Of a stretch of DNA of 7,634 bases, positions 1-5,770 are shown in pieces; within the stretch, counting starts at the first letter, position 1; every line of letters begins with the position of its first letter. The notes beneath the pieces are model-generated. The model was not told the DNA's origin, ran no database searches, and saw nothing but the letters and a program-made list of their open reading frames with translations. This DNA is from JAICWP01 sp035252015 (GTDB lineage: Bacteria; Acidobacteriota; Terriglobia; Terriglobales; Acidobacteriaceae), in contig DATFDP010000134.1 of the NCBI GenBank assembly GCA_035252015.1, forward strand, positions 1-7,634, given 5' to 3'. The position numbers and the translations under genes were made by a program.

Positions 1-125
1 CAACGCAGTATCTGGGCCAATATCCCTATGCAAGCACAGTGAAACTGACCAGCGACCTCACCGACAAAATGTACGCTTACATCAAAGGCGGCTGGCACGA
101 TTCACGTCCCAACTGTCCCCACTAA
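1..125 (+). CDS. C-terminal end of an unrecognised protein (5' truncated)
   Basis: An open frame enters from the left edge (first full codon at base 3) and ends at the TAA at 123-125, giving 40 residues that finish in ...GGWHDSRPNCPH. The third codon positions are mostly G or C, as in the neighbouring genes. A rho-independent terminator begins about 57 bases after the stop, which supports a genuine gene end. The tail has many Tyr residues (about five in 26) and contains one Cys four residues from the end. I do not recognise the family from this fragment and assign no function. Its start and most of its domain content lie outside the window. Confidence 0.6.
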   Translation, partial: TQYLGQYPYASTVKLTSDLTDKMYAYIKGGWHDSRPNCPH

Positions 126-181
126 AGACTCCGAAACTCGGCGGCTTCCGGCGCCGGCTACGGGTTATGGATATTGAAGAA

Positions 182-212
182 AAAAGGCAGGCCTCTTAGA
201 AGCCTGCCTTTT
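182..212. terminator. Bidirectional rho-independent terminator
   Basis: An 11-bp perfect stem (AAAAGGCAGGC at 182-192 pairing with GCCTGCCTTTT at 202-212) closes a 9-base loop. The stem ends in an A-run on the left and a T-run on the right, so it can end transcription in both directions. It lies between the plus-strand gene ending at 125 and the minus-strand transporter gene ending at 229, as expected for a shared terminator of convergent genes. Confidence 0.88.
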
Positions 213-228
213 GTTACAAGTAAGGTTG

Positions 229-1497
229 CTAGCTGGCGCGTACGGCGCTTTCCTGCGCACTCAGCACCTTGGCGTCGCGGTTCGGCCGTTTGGCAATCAG
301 CGGCAAAACCAGCGAGCACACCATCACGCCCGCGATGATATATACAGCGGTTGAGAAGGAGCCTGTGGACTGGTGCAAACGCGCAATCATGATGGGCGAA
401 GGAATGGCTGCGGCGCCCCATGCCAGCAGCACCCAGCCGTAAATGCCTCCCATAAATTTCGGGCCGAAGAAGTCGGCCGTGAAGGAAGGCATGGTGCCGA
501 AGCCGCCGCCATAACAGAGTCCGATGATCGCAAACAGGATGCTGAATGTGGTGGCCTCATGGATCTTGGGCAGCATGAAGAACACTACTGCCTGGATGGC
601 GAACAGCAGGAAGTAAACGCGGGCGCGGCCAATGAAGTCTGACACCCATGCCCAGAAGACGCGTCCCAGGCCGTTGAAGATTGAGATCAGGCCCACCATG
701 CCGGCTGCCTGGATGGCGGTCATTCCGACAAACTCTTTGGACTGCGCCATCGGGGACGCCTGGCTGATGATCATGATGCCTGCGGAGACGTTCAGGAAAA
801 GCATCGCCCAGAGCAGATAAAACTGCCACGTGCTGGCGGCTTCACGCACGGTGAAGTTATAAGTGCTCGCGGCCTTTGCAACTGAACTCTTTGCTGTCCA
901 GCCGGGCAGTGTCCAACCCTGCGGAGGATTGGCGTAGAACTGAGCAGCAATCACAACCACGATGAGATAAACGATGCCGAAGGCTGCGAACGTATAGCCA
1001 ACGCCGTGGCTCACGATCATAGGCGCGGCAATTGGGGCCATCACAAGCGCGCCCGCCCCGTATCCGCAGACTGCTACACCGGTCATGAGGCCTCGTTTGT
1101 CAGGGAACCATTTGACCAGCGTGGCTACGGGAGTGATGTATCCCATGCCCATGCCCAGCCCGCCGAGTACGCCGTATCCGGCGTAGATCGTGCCGAGCGA
1201 ATGCTGCCCTGCGCCATAGCCGGCCAGCAGATAGCCAAGGCCATACAGCACACCGGCTACCGTCGCCACTTTCCGTGGCCCTACCCTATCCTGCCAAAGA
1301 CCTCCGATGACGGTTCCGACGCCCAGGAAGAAAATGGCCAGTGTGAAATTGAGCTGCACTGAGGTTTCAGTCCAATGCTCAGTCTTGATTAAGGGGATCT
1401 TGAACACACTCCAGCCGTATGCAGCGCCCAAGCAGAGTTGCATCAGCACTGCGGCGACTGCGATCCCCCAACGGTTTGGAAGACGATCTGACGCCAT
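229..1497 (-). CDS. OFA-family MFS transporter (oxalate/formate antiporter-like)
   Basis: A 422-residue inner-membrane carrier of the major facilitator superfamily, most like the oxalate/formate antiporter (OFA) group that moves small carboxylates. The sequence shows about twelve hydrophobic segments. The N-terminal opening (NRWGIAVAAVLMQLCLGAAYGWSVF split over residues 8-32) is typical of OFA proteins. The MFS loop-2/3 signature reads D70-R71-x-G73-x-R75-K76, and NGLGR (Arg279) in segment 8 is followed by a loop WVSDFIGR. The last long hydrophobic segments show no obvious lysine equivalent to the segment-11 Lys of OxlT, so oxalate specificity is doubtful; formate, lactate or pyruvate are alternatives. 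I chose ATG at 1497 because a strong Shine-Dalgarno lies 5 bases upstream; the GTG at 1506 falls inside that site. It is the downstream partner of the FdhF-like gene, 125 bases away on the same strand with no terminator between, so they are probably co-transcribed. Confidence 0.9.
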   Translation of the reverse strand: MASDRLPNRWGIAVAAVLMQLCLGAAYGWSVFKIPLIKTEHWTETSVQLNFTLAIFFLGVGTVIGGLWQDRVGPRKVATVAGVLYGLGYLLAGYGAGQHSLGTIYAGYGVLGGLGMGMGYITPVATLVKWFPDKRGLMTGVAVCGYGAGALVMAPIAAPMIVSHGVGYTFAAFGIVYLIVVVIAAQFYANPPQGWTLPGWTAKSSVAKAASTYNFTVREAASTWQFYLLWAMLFLNVSAGIMIISQASPMAQSKEFVGMTAIQAAGMVGLISIFNGLGRVFWAWVSDFIGRARVYFLLFAIQAVVFFMLPKIHEATTFSILFAIIGLCYGGGFGTMPSFTADFFGPKFMGGIYGWVLLAWGAAAIPSPIMIARLHQSTGSFSTAVYIIAGVMVCSLVLPLIAKRPNRDAKVLSAQESAVRAS

Positions 1498-1501
1498 ATC
1501 A

Positions 1502-1510
1502 TTCACCTCT
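1502..1510 (-). promoter_or_regulatory. Ribosome-binding site that sets the transporter start
   Basis: Read on the minus strand this is AGAGGTGAA, seven consecutive matches (GAGGTGA) to the anti-Shine-Dalgarno complement. It lies 5 bases before the ATG at 1497. The GTG that would add three residues (1504-1506) is part of this very element, which argues against its use as the start. Confidence 0.75.
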
Positions 1511-1591
1511 TCAGAGTGAAATTAATTTTTTTCGTTCAACAGCAGGGCCAGCAGGTATTTCAGTCGATCTCATTCTTTACGACATCCCGTC

Positions 1592-1605
1592 GCGGCCCGG
1601 GCCGC
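1592..1605. repeat. 14-bp perfect GC palindrome between the two operon genes
   Basis: GCGGCCCGGGCCGC is fully self-complementary and lies 18 bases after the stop of the FdhF-like gene, within the 125-base gap before the transporter. It has no T-run on the minus-strand exit side, so it is not a classical terminator. It could be an mRNA-stabilising hairpin between cistrons or simply a chance GC run. Confidence 0.35.
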
Positions 1606-1622
1606 ACAGAAAGCGCAATAGC

Positions 1623-3899
1623 TCACGCGCTGATGGTCTTTGCTTCGCCTTGCGCTCCCGCGCCTGTCAGGCAATGAGCGCCGACCACTTCCACCGTCGC
1701 GTTGTAATCGGGCACTCCGCTGGGATCGAGCCGCCCTGCCGGAACCAGCACGTTGATCTCCGGCCAGTGCGCCTGAAGCGACCCTGGCTTTACGCGGTCG
1801 ATCTTCACTCGCCCGTGGTACTGTCCCAGTTCATTGCGCAGGGTGATGGAATCTCCTTCTTTCAGCCCGAGCCGATCGGCATCTTCCTGCGCCATGATCA
1901 CGTCTTCGCGGCGAGCGCCGGTAATCGGGTCCACTTCCGCGTTGATGATGCTGTTGAATTGTTTTCCTCGCCGCGTCGCCAGCAGGAACCTGCCCGCGGG
2001 AACCTTCTCTTCCGGCAACTCAACGGCGCTGAAGTGCCCTTTGCCGTCCGGAGTGAGGCAACGATCCACCAGCAGCCTGGGGCCGCCGTACTGGAAGTTG
2101 TCTCCCTTCTTTTTCAGAGCAGCTATACCTTTATAGGTAGGACAGACGCGATCTATCTCATTGCGGATGTCCTCGGTGTTTTTCCAGGGGAAGGCGGCTC
2201 TGGCCCGAACTGGATCCAGCTTCTCCGCCATCATGACCGGGATCTCCCATTCATCTCTGGCTTCGGGAATATCCGGCCCGCCAGGAATCTGCGGACTAAA
2301 GATGATGCGCCGTTCCGTGCTGGTTTCCGTTCCGCCGCCGCGCTGCTCGTACCGGGTCTTCGAAGGCAGCAGCACCACGGTGTCTGCCGGATCCACCATC
2401 ATCGTGGGATTGGCGACAATGTCCTGATGCACGCGCAGCTTGATCTTTCCCAGCGCGCGCTCTACCAGGTCAGGCTCCGGCAGCGTCTGCTTAAAGTTGC
2501 CGCCAGTCTGCCACAACACGTCAATCTCGCCGCGTTCGGCTGCAAGAACCATGTGCGCGGCACTCAAGCCTTTCCAGCTCGGAGGCTCAAAGCCCCACAC
2601 CTCCGGCGAGGCAAACTTCTTCGCGTTCTCCTCCGTCGCCGGCAACCCCATCACATACGCGCCGGGCATGCCGCCCATCTCCGCGCCACCCTGCACACCG
2701 CTATGGCCGCGAATCGGCATCAGCCCGGTATGCGGACGCCCAATGTTCCCCTTGGCAAGCTGCAAGTTCACAATCGACCGCACATTGTCAGTGCCGTAGC
2801 GATGCTGCGTGATCCCCATGCTCCACACGATGATCGCGTGGCGCGCCTTGCCAAATGTCTCGGCAAAGCGGAACATATCAGCCTTCGTCAACCCGGAGCC
2901 GCGCTCCAAATCGGCCCATTGCAGGCTGCGAGCCTTGGCTTCCACCTGTTCCCAGCCCACTGTGCGCGCCGCTATGAACTCCCGATCAATCCAATTGTTC
3001 TCAATCAGGTGCTTCAGCACGCCGTAGAAGAACGGAACGTCGCCGCCCACATGGACCTGGAAGTTGTCATCGGCAATCTTGGTCCCGAAGAGCGCGCTCT
3101 CTGTCACCGACGGCACCCAGTAACGCTGCATGCCCGGTTCCTTATAAGGATTGACGACGAAGACCTTCGTCCCCGCCTTCTTCGCATAATAAAGATATTT
3201 CGTCGTAACCGGCTGATTGTTGGCCGGGTTCGCGCCCACAAACACAACCAGGTCGGCGCCGATCCAGTCCGAGTACGAGCAGGTAGTGGCGGCGCAGCCC
3301 ACCGTGGCGCTCAAGCCCGCTGTGCTGGGCGCGTGGCAAATGCGCGCGCTTGTATCCACGTGGTTGGTCCCCACAAAGCGCGCCACTTTGTTGTGTGCGT
3401 AATAGGCTTCATTGGTCAGACCGCGCGATGTCATATACCAGCCAACCCGCTTGGGATCGGTGACTTTGATCTGCGCCGCAATCGTGTTCAGCGCCTCGTC
3501 CCACGTCACGCGACGGAAGCCTTTGTCGCCCTTGCGGCGGATCATCGGTACAGCCAGCCGGCCCAGCTTGCGCAACTGCTTTTCTGTCTTGTTCTTCAGC
3601 GGCCCCACGTCTTCCAGAAGGTGCCAGTCCATGGCAGGCATGGTGCTGAAGCGCAGCAGGGCCAGGCGTACCGCGCACAGGTGAACGCCTTTCATGGTCC
3701 AGTCATGCATGCCGGTGGTGCCCAGTGAGCAGCCATCGCAGCAGCCATCGCGCAGAATGCGCCACGCGTAACCGAGATTGTCCCGGTTCTCCCACATGGC
3801 GTCGACAATATCTTTGTAATTATTGGGGTGCTGTTCATTCAGGCCATAGGGCACCAGGCTGACCCGGTTATGGCCGGTGGAAGACGGTGTAGCGCTCAT
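1623..3899 (-). CDS. FdhF/YdeP-family molybdopterin oxidoreductase, formate dehydrogenase-like
   Basis: A 758-residue cytoplasmic Mo/W-bis-MGD enzyme of the FdhF/YdeP clade (the CbbBc relatives), close to the family's usual length. The N-terminal iron-sulfur region has C53, C54, C57 and C75, a spacing unlike the usual CxxCxxxC of formate dehydrogenases. The active site is recognisable: ICHAPSTAG places Cys188-His189 where E. coli FdhH has Sec140-His141, and Arg374 in DNVRS matches FdhH Arg333. RGHSGVQGGAEMGG (397-410) and the C-terminal molybdopterin-dinucleotide-binding domain (about 635-745) are also seen. No Tat signal or membrane segment is visible. ATG at 3899 has GGAG 8 bases upstream. 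The electron acceptor is unknown; no small FeS or cytochrome subunit is encoded beside it here. Pairing with an OFA carrier supports formate or a related carboxylate as substrate. The class call is firm; the physiological reaction is inferred. Confidence 0.92.
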   Translation of the reverse strand: MSATPSSTGHNRVSLVPYGLNEQHPNNYKDIVDAMWENRDNLGYAWRILRDGCCDGCSLGTTGMHDWTMKGVHLCAVRLALLRFSTMPAMDWHLLEDVGPLKNKTEKQLRKLGRLAVPMIRRKGDKGFRRVTWDEALNTIAAQIKVTDPKRVGWYMTSRGLTNEAYYAHNKVARFVGTNHVDTSARICHAPSTAGLSATVGCAATTCSYSDWIGADLVVFVGANPANNQPVTTKYLYYAKKAGTKVFVVNPYKEPGMQRYWVPSVTESALFGTKIADDNFQVHVGGDVPFFYGVLKHLIENNWIDREFIAARTVGWEQVEAKARSLQWADLERGSGLTKADMFRFAETFGKARHAIIVWSMGITQHRYGTDNVRSIVNLQLAKGNIGRPHTGLMPIRGHSGVQGGAEMGGMPGAYVMGLPATEENAKKFASPEVWGFEPPSWKGLSAAHMVLAAERGEIDVLWQTGGNFKQTLPEPDLVERALGKIKLRVHQDIVANPTMMVDPADTVVLLPSKTRYEQRGGGTETSTERRIIFSPQIPGGPDIPEARDEWEIPVMMAEKLDPVRARAAFPWKNTEDIRNEIDRVCPTYKGIAALKKKGDNFQYGGPRLLVDRCLTPDGKGHFSAVELPEEKVPAGRFLLATRRGKQFNSIINAEVDPITGARREDVIMAQEDADRLGLKEGDSITLRNELGQYHGRVKIDRVKPGSLQAHWPEINVLVPAGRLDPSGVPDYNATVEVVGAHCLTGAGAQGEAKTISA

Positions 3900-3950
3900 C
3901 GAATCATCTCCGGCGTGGGCACGAAATCAGTGTAGTTGAACCGGGCTGAG

Positions 3951-3979
3951 ACTATATCGCACCACGAGCCAAGAGACAA
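3951..3979 (-). promoter_or_regulatory. Candidate sigma70-type promoter of the FdhF-transporter operon
   Basis: On the minus strand TTGTCT (3979-3974, four of six consensus matches) is followed after exactly 17 bases by TATAGT (3956-3951, five of six). Initiation near 3944 would give a leader of about 45 bases before the ATG at 3899. It is the best match in the 204-base divergent intergenic region. Confidence 0.45.
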
Positions 3980-4092
3980 CCCGGCAAAACCTCCGCGACA
4001 CCTTGCCCGGAATGCCTCTGCGGAGGGCAGCGCAAGTATACCGCAGCAGTGCCGGATTGCAAGCAAGCATCTGGGTTGAGGAAACCTTCATC

Positions 4093-4112
4093 CCAACTCT
4101 TGCATGAGTTGG
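4093..4112. repeat. Near-perfect palindrome spanning a start codon
   Basis: CCAACTC (4093-4099) and GAGTTGG (4106-4112) are exact inverted arms around TTGCAT, whose core TGCA is itself palindromic. The whole 20-mer therefore matches its reverse complement at 18 of 20 positions. The ATG of the 147-aa gene (4104-4106) lies in the loop and first stem base. It may be a dimeric regulator's operator or an mRNA hairpin that hides the start codon. Confidence 0.5.
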
Positions 4113-4547
4113 ATTGAAAACTACCGCCGCCGCAATTCCACCGCCGATTCTCAAGCGCAACAAAATGAGCAACTTCAATTTGCTCAAGCTGCGCGTGAAC
4201 GCTGGCGCTTGTTGGGTAAAGAGTTGCAAGCGGACGTCGCAGAGTTCAATGCGCGCAGCTCGCAAGCCGATTTCGCCACTGAAGGCGACGATCTTTATCG
4301 CGTAAGAAACTCCGTTTCAGGACTTGAACTGGTGTTGCACGCCGACTTTGATAACTGCGTTGTCAGATATGATTACGCGGTCATTAACAACCAGACGAAA
4401 GGCGCGCCCGAGGGCGGCATGCTCTCCATAAGAAAGTCGCCTCGCGGTAGCGCCGATTTCTATACCGCCGACGAACGCCTCACCTCAGAAGAAACCCGCC
4501 AGGTGTTACTAGAGCCCGTGCTGTTTCCGCCCCAGATGGCAGCGTGA
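4104..4547 (+). CDS. Hypothetical 147-aa protein
   Basis: I do not recognise this protein. It begins with a charged, Gln/Arg-rich segment likely to be helical (about residues 10-50, QQNEQLQFAQAARERWRLL...). A mixed, probably beta-rich half follows (about 60-115, with FDNCVVRYDYAVI), then a short acidic tail ending LLEPVLFPPQMAA. There is no signal peptide or membrane segment, so it is probably cytosolic. ATG at 4104 is the first possible start: an in-frame TGA lies at 4077 and no ATG, GTG or TTG intervenes. There is no Shine-Dalgarno near it, and the start lies in a palindrome. Coding potential is supported by a composition with well-mixed residues, unlike the Arg/His/Pro-rich antisense frames. 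It is divergent from the FdhF-like gene and convergent with the CPBP protease gene. Confidence 0.72.
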   Translation: MSWIENYRRRNSTADSQAQQNEQLQFAQAARERWRLLGKELQADVAEFNARSSQADFATEGDDLYRVRNSVSGLELVLHADFDNCVVRYDYAVINNQTKGAPEGGMLSIRKSPRGSADFYTADERLTSEETRQVLLEPVLFPPQMAA

Positions 4548-4553
4548 GCAGCC

Positions 4554-4614
4554 ATTAGCGATTAGCCATTAGTAGCTTGTTGGCTTTTGGCTGTTGGTCT
4601 TTTGCTCTTGGCTT
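4554..4614. repeat. Heptad-phased degenerate tandem repeat
   Basis: Immediately after the stop of the 147-aa gene the sequence falls into 7-base steps: ATTAGCG, ATTAGCC, ATTAGTA (4554-4574), then five spacer bases, then TTGGCTT, TTGGCTG, TTGGTCT, TTTGCTC, TTGGCTT (4580-4614). Two different but related heptamer blocks sit side by side. The form resembles the STRR heptamers known from heterocystous cyanobacteria, but the units differ. Confidence 0.8.
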
Positions 4615-4617
4615 CAA

Positions 4618-4710
4618 GGGCGAAGGCCCGTCATAACGGTAGCCCACGCCGTGAAGGCTTAAAGGAAAGATTTTTGCCTCTGAGGGCCGAAGGCCCGGCA
4701 TATTCCTCAG
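4618..4710. repeat. Two GC-rich GAA/GAAG-loop hairpins
   Basis: GGGC-GAAG-GCCC (4618-4629) and GGGCC-GAA-GGCCC (4684-4696) are two similar small hairpins 54 bases apart in the same orientation. The second is enclosed by exact outer arms CTGAGG (4680-4685) and CCTCAG (4705-4710). Between them are weaker complementary pieces, ACGG (4636-4639) with CCGT (4649-4652). This looks like interspersed intergenic repeat debris rather than a gene. No adequate T-run follows either hairpin, so neither is called a terminator. Confidence 0.5.
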
Positions 4711-4722
4711 AACATCACAGCG

Positions 4723-4756
4723 ATCCCGATCCCCGTTCATCCGCGTTGATCCGCGG
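4723..4756. repeat. ATCC(G/C)CG unit repeat with terminal dyad
   Basis: Four related units follow each other: ATCCCG, ATCCCCG, then ATCCGCG and ATCCGCG separated by TTG. The last two form a decamer pair (TTCATCCGCG then TTGATCCGCG) ending in CGCGG, so the end of the element is also an inverted repeat. The closest relative in the window is at 5643-5663. Confidence 0.65.
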
Positions 4757-4787
4757 TAAATTTGCCATTCCGCCGATCACGACGATC

Positions 4788-5510
4788 CTACCGAAACACC
4801 CAATGCGCCACGCGCGTCTCAAGCTCCCAATAGATCAGCACATAGGCCACCAGATCAAAGGCCGCATGCGCGCACATGAGCATAAAAATTTGTCCTCTCA
4901 CGGCGAAAATCGTCCCGAACACCAGCCCGGTCACCGCCGCCTGTTCCACTCCCGGGAGCCCCTGTGTGGAATAGTGAGCCAAGGCAAACAAGGTGGACGT
5001 GATCAGCACGATCGCCGTTTTCGCGGCAACGCTTTTTCCCAGCAGCTTTCCCAGACGCTCGAACATGTAACCGCGGAAGATGGTTTCTTCTCCAAATCCT
5101 GCTCCGGCAATGAGCAGCCACAATGTTGCCGGAATTGCTTCACGATTTCCTGCCAGGTAGTGGTAGGCGTGATTGATTTCTGGCGCGCCCAGTAGCGGCA
5201 TGATCACCGCTTTCAACGCAAGTTTCAGTGCCGCGCCAAAGGCAATCCCAATGGCGGCGCTTGCGGCCCAGCTTCGCGGCCGCACGTATCCAATCTCCTC
5301 CCATGGCGTCTGGGACCAGCGCGCCCAAATCAGAGCCAGCACCGCGCTCCCCGGAACCACAAGCGCGTTGCCTGCCAGCACAATTACAATCGCCAGCAAT
5401 CCGACAGGCCCAAAGCCGCGCAGCCTTCGCGCGAAGCTGCTGTCTTCCGGAGTTGCGGCGCTGGCTGACTCTGGCTCGTCTATCTTCCGCTCTGGCGCTT
5501 TACTGCTCAT
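4788..5510 (-). CDS. CPBP-family intramembrane glutamic metalloprotease
   Basis: A 240-residue inner-membrane protein of the CPBP/Abi (CAAX protease and bacteriocin-processing) family. The three conserved motifs are present in order: EETIFR (Glu141, Glu142, Arg146), FALAH (Phe175 to His179) and HAAFD (His215 to Asp219). These are the metal-binding and catalytic positions of the family. A hydrophilic N-terminal tail of about 30 residues precedes hydrophobic segments at roughly 32-65, 81-108, 128-142, 164-179 and 190-227. Family members process prenylated proteins or peptides, or take part in immunity to bacteriocins; no substrate can be named here. The start is uncertain: ATG at 5510 is preferred, but a GTG at 5537 would add nine residues, and neither has a clear Shine-Dalgarno. 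The gene is divergent from the cyanophycinase-like gene and has no obvious partner. Confidence 0.88.
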   Translation of the reverse strand: MSSKAPERKIDEPESASAATPEDSSFARRLRGFGPVGLLAIVIVLAGNALVVPGSAVLALIWARWSQTPWEEIGYVRPRSWAASAAIGIAFGAALKLALKAVIMPLLGAPEINHAYHYLAGNREAIPATLWLLIAGAGFGEETIFRGYMFERLGKLLGKSVAAKTAIVLITSTLFALAHYSTQGLPGVEQAAVTGLVFGTIFAVRGQIFMLMCAHAAFDLVAYVLIYWELETRVAHWVFR

Positions 5511-5605
5511 CTTCTGCTCACACGAACCGGGGCTCACAGCAACCGGATCTCACGCAAACCGGCTTTTTCATTACCCCTCTCTCACGAGTATGCTAACCGC
5601 CTCAC

Positions 5606-5633
5606 ATTATGCAGCTTTCTCCGGAGGGATCAA
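5606..5633 (-). promoter_or_regulatory. Candidate promoter of the CPBP protease gene
   Basis: On the minus strand TTGATC (5633-5628, four of six matches) is followed after 16 bases by CATAAT (5611-5606, five of six). It would start transcription about 60-90 bases before the two possible starts of the gene. The match is modest and could be chance. Confidence 0.3.
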
Positions 5634-5642
5634 GCGAGTTCG

Positions 5643-5663
5643 ACCATTCGCGTTGATTCGCGG
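5643..5663. repeat. Second copy of the CGCGTTGATNCGCGG dyad
   Basis: ATTCGCG-TTG-ATTCGCG-G (5646-5663) matches 16 of 18 bases of the element at 4739-4756, in the same orientation. Both differences are C-to-T at the same place in each half-unit. It lies in the divergent region between the CPBP and cyanophycinase-like genes. The rest of this 260-base gap holds a GCGCGC-G-GCGCGC tract at 5712-5724 and no gene I can support. Confidence 0.65.
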
Positions 5664-5770
5664 CTGAAATCTGTTTCCCGAGGAATCAAAGCCAAGTAGA
5701 ATCAACTCTCGGCGCGCGGCGCGCGTCGGCGTAAGAGGCAGACCACTCGCATCGCGATCCGGAGGCGCAA

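Noticed and set aside
3336..3338. Possible selenocysteine at the formate dehydrogenase active site
   Set aside because: The codon reads TGC on the coding strand, so this is the Cys form of the enzyme.
1419..3728. A 769-codon open frame on the plus strand
   Set aside because: It lies antisense to the FdhF-like gene, whose product has clear catalytic motifs. The antisense product is Arg/His/Pro-rich with no recognisable domain; it is a by-product of high GC content.
3927..4265. A 112-codon minus-strand frame in the divergent region
   Set aside because: It overlaps the promoter region and the start of the 147-aa gene, has no ribosome-binding site and no recognisable domain.
4554..4756. CRISPR array
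   Set aside because: The units are only 6-10 bases, degenerate and without unique spacers; no cas gene is nearby.
5173..5667. A 164-codon plus-strand frame opposite the CPBP protease gene
   Set aside because: It is antisense to a gene with intact EExxxR, FxxxH and HxxxD motifs; the Ser/Pro/Ala-rich product looks spurious.
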